DNA from: a virus
Virus record (IMG/VR): IMGVR_UViG_3300009180_000176
Coordinates: 1-27,780 of that record
Strand: one strand, 5' to 3'
Length of the DNA: 27,780 bases
Position numbers and translations under genes: made by a program. Within the stretch, counting starts at the first letter, position 1. The number at the start of each line of letters is the position of its first letter. The notes beneath the pieces were generated by a model, which saw nothing but the letters and a program-made list of their open reading frames with translations, was not told the origin of the DNA and made no database searches. Positions 6,111-15,196 of the stretch are shown piece by piece.

Positions 6111-9100
6111 ATGGCAACCATTGACGTAACAACCTCACGTAACCTTACAGCGGTTACTTATGCAACAGGCGACACTATCAACGTGTTAGATGGTGTAACT
6201 CTTACTATTAACAGTCAATGGTCTACTAAGCCTAACTTGATTCAAGCCCTTGGTACAGGTCGTATTGAAGTAAGTAACTCTAGCACTACTACCCCGCATG
6301 TACAAGAGTTCTATATGCAGAACGCTTTGAACACTGGTGGTTTTGTTGTTCAACAGAACGGTGTGTTACAAACTCGTGGTGGATGGATCACTGTAGGAAC
6401 GTCTACAGGTGCAAACAACCAAGTACTATTCAACTCAAACAGCGTAGGTGGCGTAGCTATTGACTACCCCTCAATGATTCAAGTTGAAACAGGTAGCGGT
6501 ACTAACGTATGGGAAGTATGGCAAGCTATTCCTGAAGATGTTAGCTTAGGTACAAACAACGTATACGGCTTTAATGCTGATAACGCTACTGCTGGAACTG
6601 TAGCTATAACTACTGGTGGTGTTGTTACTGGTACGGGTACTAACTTTTTGTCTAGTCATGCTGGACTACCTTTTAAACTTCCTGGCATTGCTAGGGACTT
6701 TGTTGTTAGCTCGTTTACATCTACAACTCAAGTTACTATTCAAGAGCTTGACGGTACTACATACACAGGTGGCGTAATTGCAGCGGGTACTAGCTACATT
6801 ATTCGTTCAGGCTCACTAATTAACGCTGCACAAGTTGCTGCTAATGAAGTTGGTAAAGTGTTATTCTTTAACCCTTTAACTACAGCAGTAAGAATGGGTG
6901 ATGGAACTAACGGTACTAAAATACCTACAGGCGCTCGTGTACGTATCCCTAACATCCATTTTAATTCTGCATTACAACAGACAACACTTGCAACAGCTAT
7001 AACAAGTACAGCAGCTCAAGCCTTTACTTTAACGGCAGCCATTGGCCCAACAACAAACGGTGGTATTAACGTTAACCAAGACGTTGGTTCTTTTCTTTTA
7101 GTTAACGGTTCTACGTTTGAACGTATTCATTTCTTGTCTCGTTCAGGAGCAGTGGTTAGCGCAACCTCACAGTTAAGAGGTCAATACGGTACAACAGCAC
7201 AAGCTGCTTTTCCTATTGGTACTACTGTGTACTGGCTTCCTACACCTAATGCTACAACTAACAATGCTGGTTTTAGCTGTAACCCTTCAGGCACTATTGA
7301 TCTACAAATTTGTAGTATGGGTATGCGCTTTAGAAATGACTTCTCTAACTATGCAAACTTAACACTTAATAACTTTGGTTGTCAAGTAATTAACATTGGT
7401 AGCTCTGCTGGTACTTATAACTTAAACACATTAAGCATATTAGGTGCTAGTTGGAAAGCTCCTACTGCTATTTCTGCTACTGTTACTCTTAACTCTATGC
7501 TTGGTAGTGGAAGTATTTCAAGTATTCACGCTAACAATAATTATTCAGGTAACACAAGTGGAACAACCTACAACATTGCTAACATTCAGAACGCTCAAGC
7601 AATAAGTAATTTACGTTGTAGGCAATGGGGTCGAAATGCGTTGGCAACTACAGTATCACAACGTAGTTTCTTTTTTACAACTATTAAATGTGCTACTCCT
7701 GTAGATGGTCTTTATATGGCTGGTGGTGGATTTGCTATAGCTGCTACTACTAACATTGACGTAAAGAACATTTTTATTGCTTCATTACCTAACGGTAACA
7801 GCACAGGCTCTGCTGACGGCTCAATATTTTCAACAATAACTAGTACAGTAAACAGTACATTTAGAGGATTTCAAGTTTGGGGTGGTGGTATTGTTCCAAG
7901 AGGTGCATTAATTAGTATTGACTCATCTTGTGAAAGCGTTGTTTGTCACAACAAAGGATACCCTGCTATTGCAGGTTCATTACAAACAGCGTCTATTGTT
8001 ACAGATGCTGGATTGAACAGTATTGTTGCGTTTATATCTATTACAAACCCTCGTGTAGCTAACGTTGCACAAACTTATTTAACTGGTAACACTACTACTA
8101 ACAGCGGTGGATTATTCCGTATGTTGTTAATTGATTCTGTTACAAGTACAGCAGCAGGTACTGGTGGCGCATCAAAGAGTGGTGTAGAATTAGATATGGT
8201 TGCTGGACCACATCGTGTGTTTCAAACCGTTGCAACAGCCTCAATTATTCCAAACTTAGTTGATATCCAACCTATTGTTGTTTTGTCTAATACAGCTAAG
8301 ACTACTGGTTCAATTTATGTTGGTGGCTTTTCTGCACAAAGTTCTTTTGATATGTACACGTTTAGCGGAGGTACTTTCCAAGATAACTTGGGTCGTATTT
8401 ATTATCCTGCTATTAATGACTCAGTAATTATTAAATCTGTATTTGCTCTAAAAGGTATTACAAACTTTACTGGTACAGCGTTTGACTTTAACTATAACTT
8501 AGGTTCTGGTACTAATCCTATTCCAGCAGGTACAACTGTTGAATTTAGGATGACCAACTGGGGTACTGCTAACACAGGCTCATGGACAACATTTACAGAT
8601 AACTCTAGCCTTGAAACAGCTCGTGCTGCTTTAACTGGATATAGTTCTACTGTTGGATTAGACTTGCAACTACGTATTACTGGCACAACAGCTGTAGCAA
8701 GTCGCTATTTAATGAGCTTAAAGTTTCCAGCTACTATTGATTCAGCATATAACCCATCTGTGTATAGCACAAATATTGGTTTTACTGGTGCTCAAAGTGG
8801 AACTTTAATTGCAGGATACGATAATACTACACCAGCCACTCCAGTATTAAAGTCTAGTTTAACATTAGCGGGTAGCTCAGGCTCTGTGTCAATGCCTTAT
8901 GACTATGATGCTGTTCCAGTAGCTTATCGTTTAGTTGCACGTAAAGTGGGTTGGACATTTAGTAGTTTGACAGGTACTTATCTTAAGACTGCTATCAGTA
9001 TTCCTATTACACAGACTCAAGTTGTTGATGTTAATAACAACCCAATTTATGTTTCAGGTGTAACAGGCGTAACAGTAGACCACGTTGCTCAAACTATTAC

Positions 9101-11057
9101 TGTAAGTGCTTCTCGTTCAGCCGCAGAGATATGGAGTGCAGTACAAGATAATATTTCTTCACTTGCAAACTTAACTGTAGCAGACCCTTTTGTTACAACC
9201 AACGGAATAGTCTTTGATAGTAACTACACACTTATTGTTACAGGTAATATTACATCAGGTAATATTGACTCAAACGTTACATTAAGTGGAACACTCTCAA
9301 GCGGAGTAATCATTGTTGGTAACGTTACCCAAGCAACTCCTACTAGTTTAACTGGTGTTTCTATCTCTGGTAATTTAACTTATAACACAGCATCATCACC
9401 TACTGTAACTTTAACTAACACAAACGTTAGCGGAACAGTAAGTAACTCAGGTGCTGGAACAGTTACTATCAGTACAAGTGGAAGTACTATTGGTACAGTA
9501 GGCGCTAGGATTGTTACTCGTCCTGTTACTTCATTGAACATTACTGGTTTAACAGCTGGCTCACAAATTTATATTGCTAACGGTTCAAATACACAATTCG
9601 CATTTGTTGCTTCTAGTGGAACTAGTTATACGCTAGACACTACAGGTCAGACAGGTGTGTGGTCTTGGAAAGTTGCTCGATACGGATTTACATCTCAGTC
9701 AGGCGTACACTTACCAGCTTTTGCAAGTACAACAGTAGCGGTAGCATTACTAGCAGACTTGTTTGTTACTCAAACTAATAAAGCTACAGTAGCAGCATAT
9801 GAGTTTTTACCTAACATGGATAAGCTGTATGACTATGCAGCATATTATGAGACAACTAACGCAGGTATTCCTTACTCAAGGATTATTACTAAGGCAGGTA
9901 CTAACGCTTCTGCTGGCTCATACCCTGTAGAGTTAAATGATACAGGTGACTTGTTTGTCTTTGATGGTTCATCACTATCAATCTGGACTGGAAGTAGTCT
10001 TGTAGCTGGAACTACAATTACTGGTGCTTTATTTAGCTCTAGTAGTGTAACAATCCCTAATGTTTTTAATGACACAGCTATTACAGCTAATGTTATACAG
10101 CTTGTTCCCGGCGATTTGTCTGGTATGACTATTACAGGTAACTTGACTTACAATGATAGTGCTCCTTATGCTTATACTGCAATTATTACTAACAGTACTA
10201 TTACAGGTACAATTAGTAACATTGGAACAGCAGAAGTTAAAGTAATTAAAGCTGGTACTTCACCATTCTTTACGGCTGGTACTAGAGTACGTGTTGTAGG
10301 TATAGCTACGTTTAAGACACCTGATAACCTTGCTTTGACTACTTATGTTACTAAAAACGGTGGCGTAGACTTAGGTTTTGTAGTGCAAAATACTGCTAGG
10401 ACTGTAGAGGTTTCAGCAGGAGATACGTTTGCAGTGTATGCTGTAGCGTATGGATACAAACGAAAGTTATATTATCCTGTAGCTTCAGACTTTAATACGT
10501 TTACTACATCATTAGTTCCAGAGACAAACGTAGATACAACACTAGGTACTACTAATAGAAACTATATTGCAACACAGATAAGTACAGCTCTTGTTGGACA
10601 AGAAGTTGCAGTGTCAGTAGGTGCAGACTTACGTGCATATTCTCCAGCAGAAGTATTAAACGGACTACACTATTACACAGTTGTGTATGGTGAATTACCA
10701 GCTTATGTTTCAATTTTATCTGGGACTACAGCAGGTTTTGACATTATACAGGGTGGTGTTTATATTTCGTCTCCTGCATTTTATGCTAAAGTAAATGAAG
10801 CAATAACTTCTACAAACGAGTTAGGTATTTTGATTCCATTATACTTTCAAGTAGCTCCTTTTGTCTATACTCTTAATCCAGCGTATACACCAACAAAGAG
10901 AAATGCTTCAGGTATTGTGCTTCAGACAGCTCCTTGGACACAGCAAACAGCTGTTATTAGTGAGCCGGATAAAGCAAGTATTCGTAATGGTTTAGCTTTA
11001 GAAGCTAGTGTAACTTCTGTAAAGAATAACACAAACCTAATCCCCGGATTATTTTAA
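6111..11057 (+). CDS. Very large beta-rich virion fibre/spike protein, 1648 aa
   Basis: This is the longest gene in the window, one base after the collagen-like gene and with no clear ribosome binding site, which implies coupling. The protein is dominated by Thr, Ser, Asn, Gly and Val in short alternating strands (INVLDGVTLTINSQW, GNITSGNIDSNVTLSG), like beta-helix or stacked beta-sandwich adhesins. A diverged internal duplication can be seen. A block at about residues 1085-1190 (SISGNLTYNTASSPTVTLTN) matches one at about 1341-1450 (TITGNLTYNDSAPYAYTAII), each followed by a VGARI/AGTRVRV-type strand and a domain ending in an aromatic segment (YGFTSQSG, YGYKRKLYY). The C-terminus (ALEASVTSVKNNTNLIPGLF) is a short helix. 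It is probably a host-recognition or capsid/tail fibre. No enzymatic motif is recognised. Confidence 0.9.
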   Translation: MATIDVTTSRNLTAVTYATGDTINVLDGVTLTINSQWSTKPNLIQALGTGRIEVSNSSTTTPHVQEFYMQNALNTGGFVVQQNGVLQTRGGWITVGTSTGANNQVLFNSNSVGGVAIDYPSMIQVETGSGTNVWEVWQAIPEDVSLGTNNVYGFNADNATAGTVAITTGGVVTGTGTNFLSSHAGLPFKLPGIARDFVVSSFTSTTQVTIQELDGTTYTGGVIAAGTSYIIRSGSLINAAQVAANEVGKVLFFNPLTTAVRMGDGTNGTKIPTGARVRIPNIHFNSALQQTTLATAITSTAAQAFTLTAAIGPTTNGGINVNQDVGSFLLVNGSTFERIHFLSRSGAVVSATSQLRGQYGTTAQAAFPIGTTVYWLPTPNATTNNAGFSCNPSGTIDLQICSMGMRFRNDFSNYANLTLNNFGCQVINIGSSAGTYNLNTLSILGASWKAPTAISATVTLNSMLGSGSISSIHANNNYSGNTSGTTYNIANIQNAQAISNLRCRQWGRNALATTVSQRSFFFTTIKCATPVDGLYMAGGGFAIAATTNIDVKNIFIASLPNGNSTGSADGSIFSTITSTVNSTFRGFQVWGGGIVPRGALISIDSSCESVVCHNKGYPAIAGSLQTASIVTDAGLNSIVAFISITNPRVANVAQTYLTGNTTTNSGGLFRMLLIDSVTSTAAGTGGASKSGVELDMVAGPHRVFQTVATASIIPNLVDIQPIVVLSNTAKTTGSIYVGGFSAQSSFDMYTFSGGTFQDNLGRIYYPAINDSVIIKSVFALKGITNFTGTAFDFNYNLGSGTNPIPAGTTVEFRMTNWGTANTGSWTTFTDNSSLETARAALTGYSSTVGLDLQLRITGTTAVASRYLMSLKFPATIDSAYNPSVYSTNIGFTGAQSGTLIAGYDNTTPATPVLKSSLTLAGSSGSVSMPYDYDAVPVAYRLVARKVGWTFSSLTGTYLKTAISIPITQTQVVDVNNNPIYVSGVTGVTVDHVAQTITVSASRSAAEIWSAVQDNISSLANLTVADPFVTTNGIVFDSNYTLIVTGNITSGNIDSNVTLSGTLSSGVIIVGNVTQATPTSLTGVSISGNLTYNTASSPTVTLTNTNVSGTVSNSGAGTVTISTSGSTIGTVGARIVTRPVTSLNITGLTAGSQIYIANGSNTQFAFVASSGTSYTLDTTGQTGVWSWKVARYGFTSQSGVHLPAFASTTVAVALLADLFVTQTNKATVAAYEFLPNMDKLYDYAAYYETTNAGIPYSRIITKAGTNASAGSYPVELNDTGDLFVFDGSSLSIWTGSSLVAGTTITGALFSSSSVTIPNVFNDTAITANVIQLVPGDLSGMTITGNLTYNDSAPYAYTAIITNSTITGTISNIGTAEVKVIKAGTSPFFTAGTRVRVVGIATFKTPDNLALTTYVTKNGGVDLGFVVQNTARTVEVSAGDTFAVYAVAYGYKRKLYYPVASDFNTFTTSLVPETNVDTTLGTTNRNYIATQISTALVGQEVAVSVGADLRAYSPAEVLNGLHYYTVVYGELPAYVSILSGTTAGFDIIQGGVYISSPAFYAKVNEAITSTNELGILIPLYFQVAPFVYTLNPAYTPTKRNASGIVLQTAPWTQQTAVISEPDKASIRNGLALEASVTSVKNNTNLIPGLF

Positions 11058-11059
11058 AT

Positions 11060-11074
11060 AGGTCATTGTGACCT
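11060..11074 (+). other. Hairpin between the 1648-aa gene and portal
   Basis: AGGTCA (11060-11065) and TGACCT (11069-11074) form a perfect 6-bp stem with a TTG loop, beginning two bases after the stop codon. The following bases are a GAAT repeat rather than a T-run, so it is not a standard terminator. It could be a message-processing site or a protein-binding palindrome. Confidence 0.45.
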
Positions 11075-11107
11075 TGAATGAATGAATGAAACCAAGAAAG
11101 GTTTACA

Positions 11108-13363
11108 ATGACAGATAAGCAGAATATCACCCGCTTCAAAGCGGATAGATATAAAGAAGAAGTAGGGGATGACGAGTTATTGGCGATGATTGAACAGGGC
11201 ATTACCAACTCTGTAGGTGACTTTTTGAACAGTTCAGACTTAGCTCGTGAACGTCAGAAAGCTACCTACGAGTATGGTATGATGCCTCAGTTTCATCTGA
11301 CTCCTCAAGGTGTATCTCAGATTGTGTCATCTGACACTGTAGAGGCTGTTGAGGGTTACACAGCTATCTTAGCTGAACTTATGTTTAATAACAATAGGTT
11401 GGCTAGGTTTATTCCTGCTGGTAACTCACCTAAAGACTATCATGAAGCTAAGTCAGCATCTGACTTAGTTAACTATGCTATCTTTAAGCAGAACAATGGT
11501 TGGGAAATTCTCAATACATGGGTTAAGTCAGCTTTGTTGTGGAAGAACAGTATTGTTCGTTGGGAATATATTGAAGACTTTGAGTATAACTTTGAAGAGT
11601 ACGATACTATTAACCAAGACAACTTAGATATCTTGTTAGCTGAAGAAGGTATTGAAGTAATGGGTGAACTCCAGTACGACAATGAACTTACTAATGATGA
11701 ACAAGGTAACGCAGTATACTCAATGGTATACAAAAACGTTAGACTTCGCCGTAAGCATAATAAGACTCGTATCAACATTAAAAACGTACACCCAGAATGT
11801 TTCCGTATTACTCGTGATGCACATACACTAGATGATGCAGCCTTTGTAGGCATTCAAATTGATATGACTCGTTCTGAGATTCGTAAGTACTTTCCTGATA
11901 TCGCTGATGATATTAACTGGGATACTATTGGTGACGGTTCATATGACTGGGCTACTAAGTATACAGAAGAACAATCTGCTCGTAAGCGTCTGGTAGGTGA
12001 AGAGTATTGGTTGGGTGGTAACTCCCGCGAACTTTTTCCTTCAGAAGCTAACCGACAGATCACTGTAATCGAGTGTTGGTTGCGTGTAGATCGTGATGGT
12101 GATGGTATTGCTGAACTAAAGCACTTCATTATTGCTGGTGCAGTTATTTTGTTAGAGGAAGACTGTGAGTCTATTCCTCTAGCAACTCTCTGCCCATTTG
12201 AAGTACCCCACGAATTCTTTGGTTTGTCTGTTGCAGATATGATTCGTCCTGCCACATTAGCTACTACAGCTATTATGCGTGGTTTTGTAGAGAACGTATA
12301 CTTAACAAACTACTCACCTAAATTAGCCGACCCTAACGTAGTTGACTTTAGTGCTCTTCAAAACATGAAGCCTAAACAGATCATTGCTACCAACGGTAAT
12401 CCTGCAGGTGCTGTTCAATCGTTAACACCTGACACTATTAGTTCAGGTACTGTACCTCTGTTAGAGATGCTACAAATGCACAAAGAGCAAGCTACTGGTC
12501 TGTCAAAAGCAGCTCAGGGTCTCAATGACACGTTGTATGTATCAGGTAACAGTGAAGAAAAGATGGCACGAGCACAATCAGCAGCACAAGTACGTATTCA
12601 ATACATGGCACGTAGGTTTGCTGAGACAGGCTTTAAACGACTTACTGAGGGTATCTACAAAACTCTCCGTGATAAAATGCGTGGCAAAGTCATGCAATAC
12701 TACGATCAAAATGATTTATTCAAGAGTGTAGACCCAGGTACTTTACCTTCTAATCTCTTGTTGTACATTGATGTGGACGTAGGTGATAATTCTAACCATA
12801 GCACAATTAAAAAGATGACTATGGTAGGACAACAGTTGATTCCAGCGTTGCAACAAGCAGGTGCAGGTGGTGCGGTTAATCCCGAAGCTGCTGTACGTAT
12901 CGCTTGTAAGACTCTTGAAGCTATGGACTTAGATCCACTAGACTACTTAGTAGACTACACAGAACCTAAGTTTAGAGATCAAGCTATTAAGTCTCGTGAA
13001 GCTGAACAACAAGCCGCAGAGAAACAAAAAGCTCTTGAAGAACAAGCCAAGCAATTGGACTTAGCACAAAGACAGGCTACGGTCGATCTTACTAATGTAC
13101 AAGCTAAGAACGCTCTTCAAGATAATACAAAGCAGCTTATGGTTGCACTAGATAAGTCCTATCAAGAATGGGGCAAACTCTATATCATGGCGGCTAAAGA
13201 AGGTGTTGAACCTCCTAAGCAACCTGACATTAAAGAGCTGTTATCAATGGCTCAAGCTTTCATCAAAGGTGACTCGTCCGGTGATGCTTCCCGCCCACAA
13301 GGTGGTCAAGCAATGCCTCAGGTAAATGGACCAGCCGCTATGGGTGAGCAACCACAAATGTAA
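11108..13363 (+). CDS. Portal protein (large P22/N4/BPP-1-class)
   Basis: AAGAAAGGTTTACA precedes the ATG. The length of 751 aa fits the large portals of podoviruses. Characteristic features are the N-terminal segment ERQKATYEYGMMPQF, the DAAFVGIQIDMTRSEIRKYF region (about 243-262), the GDGIAELKHFIIAG strand-turn, and the helical signature FFGLSVADMIRPATLAT (about 370-386) followed by a long helix. The C-terminal part (about 628-680) is a Gln/Glu/Lys-rich coiled coil, ending in a flexible Gly/Pro/Gln tail. The protein forms the dodecameric ring at the capsid vertex through which TerL pumps DNA and on which the adaptor assembles. It heads a block of portal, two small genes, scaffold and capsid. 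The assignment as portal is firm; the subfamily is from memory. Confidence 0.93.
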   Translation: MTDKQNITRFKADRYKEEVGDDELLAMIEQGITNSVGDFLNSSDLARERQKATYEYGMMPQFHLTPQGVSQIVSSDTVEAVEGYTAILAELMFNNNRLARFIPAGNSPKDYHEAKSASDLVNYAIFKQNNGWEILNTWVKSALLWKNSIVRWEYIEDFEYNFEEYDTINQDNLDILLAEEGIEVMGELQYDNELTNDEQGNAVYSMVYKNVRLRRKHNKTRINIKNVHPECFRITRDAHTLDDAAFVGIQIDMTRSEIRKYFPDIADDINWDTIGDGSYDWATKYTEEQSARKRLVGEEYWLGGNSRELFPSEANRQITVIECWLRVDRDGDGIAELKHFIIAGAVILLEEDCESIPLATLCPFEVPHEFFGLSVADMIRPATLATTAIMRGFVENVYLTNYSPKLADPNVVDFSALQNMKPKQIIATNGNPAGAVQSLTPDTISSGTVPLLEMLQMHKEQATGLSKAAQGLNDTLYVSGNSEEKMARAQSAAQVRIQYMARRFAETGFKRLTEGIYKTLRDKMRGKVMQYYDQNDLFKSVDPGTLPSNLLLYIDVDVGDNSNHSTIKKMTMVGQQLIPALQQAGAGGAVNPEAAVRIACKTLEAMDLDPLDYLVDYTEPKFRDQAIKSREAEQQAAEKQKALEEQAKQLDLAQRQATVDLTNVQAKNALQDNTKQLMVALDKSYQEWGKLYIMAAKEGVEPPKQPDIKELLSMAQAFIKGDSSGDASRPQGGQAMPQVNGPAAMGEQPQM

Positions 13364-13369
13364 AAACCC

Positions 13370-13393
13370 GAACTTCCTCTATGGAGGGAGTTC
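13370..13393 (+). other. Strong hairpin after the portal gene
   Basis: GAACTTCCTC (13370-13379) pairs with GAGGGAGTTC (13384-13393) in a 10-bp stem with one G-U pair and a TATG loop. No T-tract follows. The 3' arm contains GGAGGG, the only Shine-Dalgarno-like sequence before the next gene, but it is 22 bases from that ATG and would be hidden in the stem. It may act in message processing or in limiting translation downstream. Confidence 0.6.
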
Positions 13394-13410
13394 ACTTAAC
13401 ACTTTAAATA

Positions 13411-13776
13411 ATGGATAAATACAAAGACGGCTTTCAGAAGAGAACAAAGCCAAAAATGAACCATGATACTGGCGAATATGTTGTTGAACCTTTCCGTGAT
13501 GCTCAGACATCATTAGGTAAAGCAGAATTCGCAGTACGAGAACGAGAACAATTCTTTGGTGAAGCATACTCAGAGATCTTAGCAGACCTCTTTGTTACTT
13601 GGCTAAAGACTGAGCCTCATGCTGTTAAAGAGCGTGAGTTCCTATACCATACAGCTATGGCATTAGGGAGCGTTAAAGAGAAGCTTGTTGGTATTGAAAT
13701 GCTTGGTAACAACATCAAATACATAAACAAGATGAAACAAGAAGCCAAAGAAGAGGGCAATGAAAATAATGAGTAA
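13411..13776 (+). CDS. Helical hypothetical protein between portal and scaffold, 121 aa
   Basis: The frame starts at ATG 13411 with no recognisable ribosome binding site (TTTAAATA precedes it). The product begins MDKYKDGFQKRTKPKMNHDT and then becomes helical (AEFAVREREQFFGEAYSEIL, FLYHTAMALGSVKEKLVGIE) with an acidic/Lys tail (KMKQEAKEEGNENNE). There are no membrane segments. It overlaps the next small gene by 17 bases. Position in the head block suggests a head-assembly or packaging accessory. Its size and helical character would suit a small terminase or a head-completion factor, but I see no diagnostic motif, so this is speculative. Confidence 0.8.
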   Translation: MDKYKDGFQKRTKPKMNHDTGEYVVEPFRDAQTSLGKAEFAVREREQFFGEAYSEILADLFVTWLKTEPHAVKEREFLYHTAMALGSVKEKLVGIEMLGNNIKYINKMKQEAKEEGNENNE

Positions 13777-14014
13777 AAACGTTAAAGCAAAAGAAGTTCT
13801 AATTCGTTCACGAAACGAAGTATTAAGTGAACTTGTTCGAGCAGGTGAGAGTGGTGGTACTGGGTTAGCCCAACGTTACGCCCCTATCCTTGTTAATTTA
13901 CAAGGTGCTATCGAGGCAATCGACCGCATGGATACTGAAGTTAAAGAAAACTTCTCTGAAAAAATGAAGGCTGCTAAAGCAGCTAAAAAAGCAGCTGAAG
14001 AAGTTGCACAATAA
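13760..14014 (+). CDS. Small helical head-region protein, 84 aa
   Basis: Two starts are possible: ATG 13760 (MKIMSKN), with GAAGAGGG just upstream and overlap with the previous gene, and ATG 13769 (MSKN). I keep the first because its purine-rich site is closer. The protein is helical and charged (VLIRSRNEVLSELVRAGESG, NLQGAIEAIDRMD) and ends with an Ala/Lys helix (MKAAKAAKKAAEEVAQ). It lies directly before the scaffold gene. The family is not recognised. A helical cofactor of head assembly is plausible from context. Confidence 0.78.
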   Translation: MKIMSKNVKAKEVLIRSRNEVLSELVRAGESGGTGLAQRYAPILVNLQGAIEAIDRMDTEVKENFSEKMKAAKAAKKAAEEVAQ

Positions 14015-14035
14015 ACGGACACAAGGAAATAACAT

Positions 14036-15166
14036 ATGAATTTACCACATCTCTCTACCGACACCCCTGCTTCAGAAGTAAGCAGTGCGAGTTTTGATGA
14101 CGGAAGTGTAAGTGCAGATTTGGAAGCAAAAAGTCTTGATGACATTCTACGTAATAGCCCCGCAGCTAAAATGCTTGGCTTGGAATCTCTACCAGAAGAA
14201 GACGAGAGCGTCCCAAATCCAGAGGATGAGTCGGCAGAAGAAGCCCAAGAGAACGACTCTGAAACTGAAAATGACCTAGATGAAAAAGAAGAATCAACTG
14301 AAACTAAAGAAGAGAATACTGCTGAGGATGACAAGTCTACCCAAAATGCAGAGCTACCAACTGAAGAAGATATTGATTGGGGTTATCAGGTACCCGTCAC
14401 TGTTGACGGTAAAACTGAGTATGTATCCCTAGAAGAAATCCGTAAGGGTTACTCTACTGACAAACATCTATCTCAAAAAGGGCGCGAACTCGGCGAGCTG
14501 AAGAAGCAGATCGAGACTGAAAGAAATGAAAAGCTCCAAGAACTAATCACATTAGGTTCTGTTGTTAATGAAGAATTAACAGCTATAGAAACTAAACATG
14601 CAAACGAGTATCACAAGATTAAGGCTGAAATTGATAAAGCCCGTGAAGAAGGTGATACATATACTGCTCGTGAATTAAAAGAGAAGCTTGAAGAAACCCA
14701 AGAAAAGTATTGGAACGCACGTAATAAACGTGAAGAAAATACAAACAAGGTAGCTGAACAATTTAAAGCACAACAAACGGAACAACAACAAGTGTTACTG
14801 AAAGCGTATGAGGATAACATTACGAAAGTAATACCTGAATATTCAGAAAAAGTTGCTTTATCAATCCGTGAATTTGCTATTAAAGAAGGCATCCCTGAAG
14901 GTCTCTTGGACGTAATCTATGATGTTAACGTAGTTAAGTTTATTAACGACTATCGTAAACTCAAGACAGCTAAAGATACTGGTGAAGTAAAGCGTAAAGC
15001 TACTCCAAGCGTTAAGTCGGTTCCCACTAAAAATGGATTACCTGCAACGAAGAAAGAGCAACAAGCTAATACTGAAGCCCGTTCTAAAGTTCTTTCTGGT
15101 CAAGGATCAAAACAAGACGAATTAGATTTTCTAAAACGTATTTCTTCTGTGAGCAAAAAACTATAA
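14036..15166 (+). CDS. Capsid scaffolding (head assembly) protein
   Basis: AAGGAAATAACAT precedes the ATG. The architecture of this 376-aa protein is that of phage scaffolds. It has an acidic, low-complexity N-terminal part (about 53-110, rich in Glu/Asp/Ser/Thr) and a small conserved segment, VTVDGKTEYVSLEEIRKGYS (121-140), followed by a Lys/Gln stretch. A long coiled coil covers about 145-255 and contains ELGELKKQIETERNEKLQEL. The C-terminus is basic (VKRKATPSVKSVPTKNG). The VDGK...VSLEEIRKGY pattern is typical of phage scaffold/capsid assembly proteins. Its place between portal and major capsid protein matches the standard order. It would direct assembly of capsid proteins into a prohead and then leave. 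Confidence 0.88.
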   Translation: MNLPHLSTDTPASEVSSASFDDGSVSADLEAKSLDDILRNSPAAKMLGLESLPEEDESVPNPEDESAEEAQENDSETENDLDEKEESTETKEENTAEDDKSTQNAELPTEEDIDWGYQVPVTVDGKTEYVSLEEIRKGYSTDKHLSQKGRELGELKKQIETERNEKLQELITLGSVVNEELTAIETKHANEYHKIKAEIDKAREEGDTYTARELKEKLEETQEKYWNARNKREENTNKVAEQFKAQQTEQQQVLLKAYEDNITKVIPEYSEKVALSIREFAIKEGIPEGLLDVIYDVNVVKFINDYRKLKTAKDTGEVKRKATPSVKSVPTKNGLPATKKEQQANTEARSKVLSGQGSKQDELDFLKRISSVSKKL

Positions 15167-15196
15167 AATCAAATTTTCACTTAAAGGAAAAATAAA

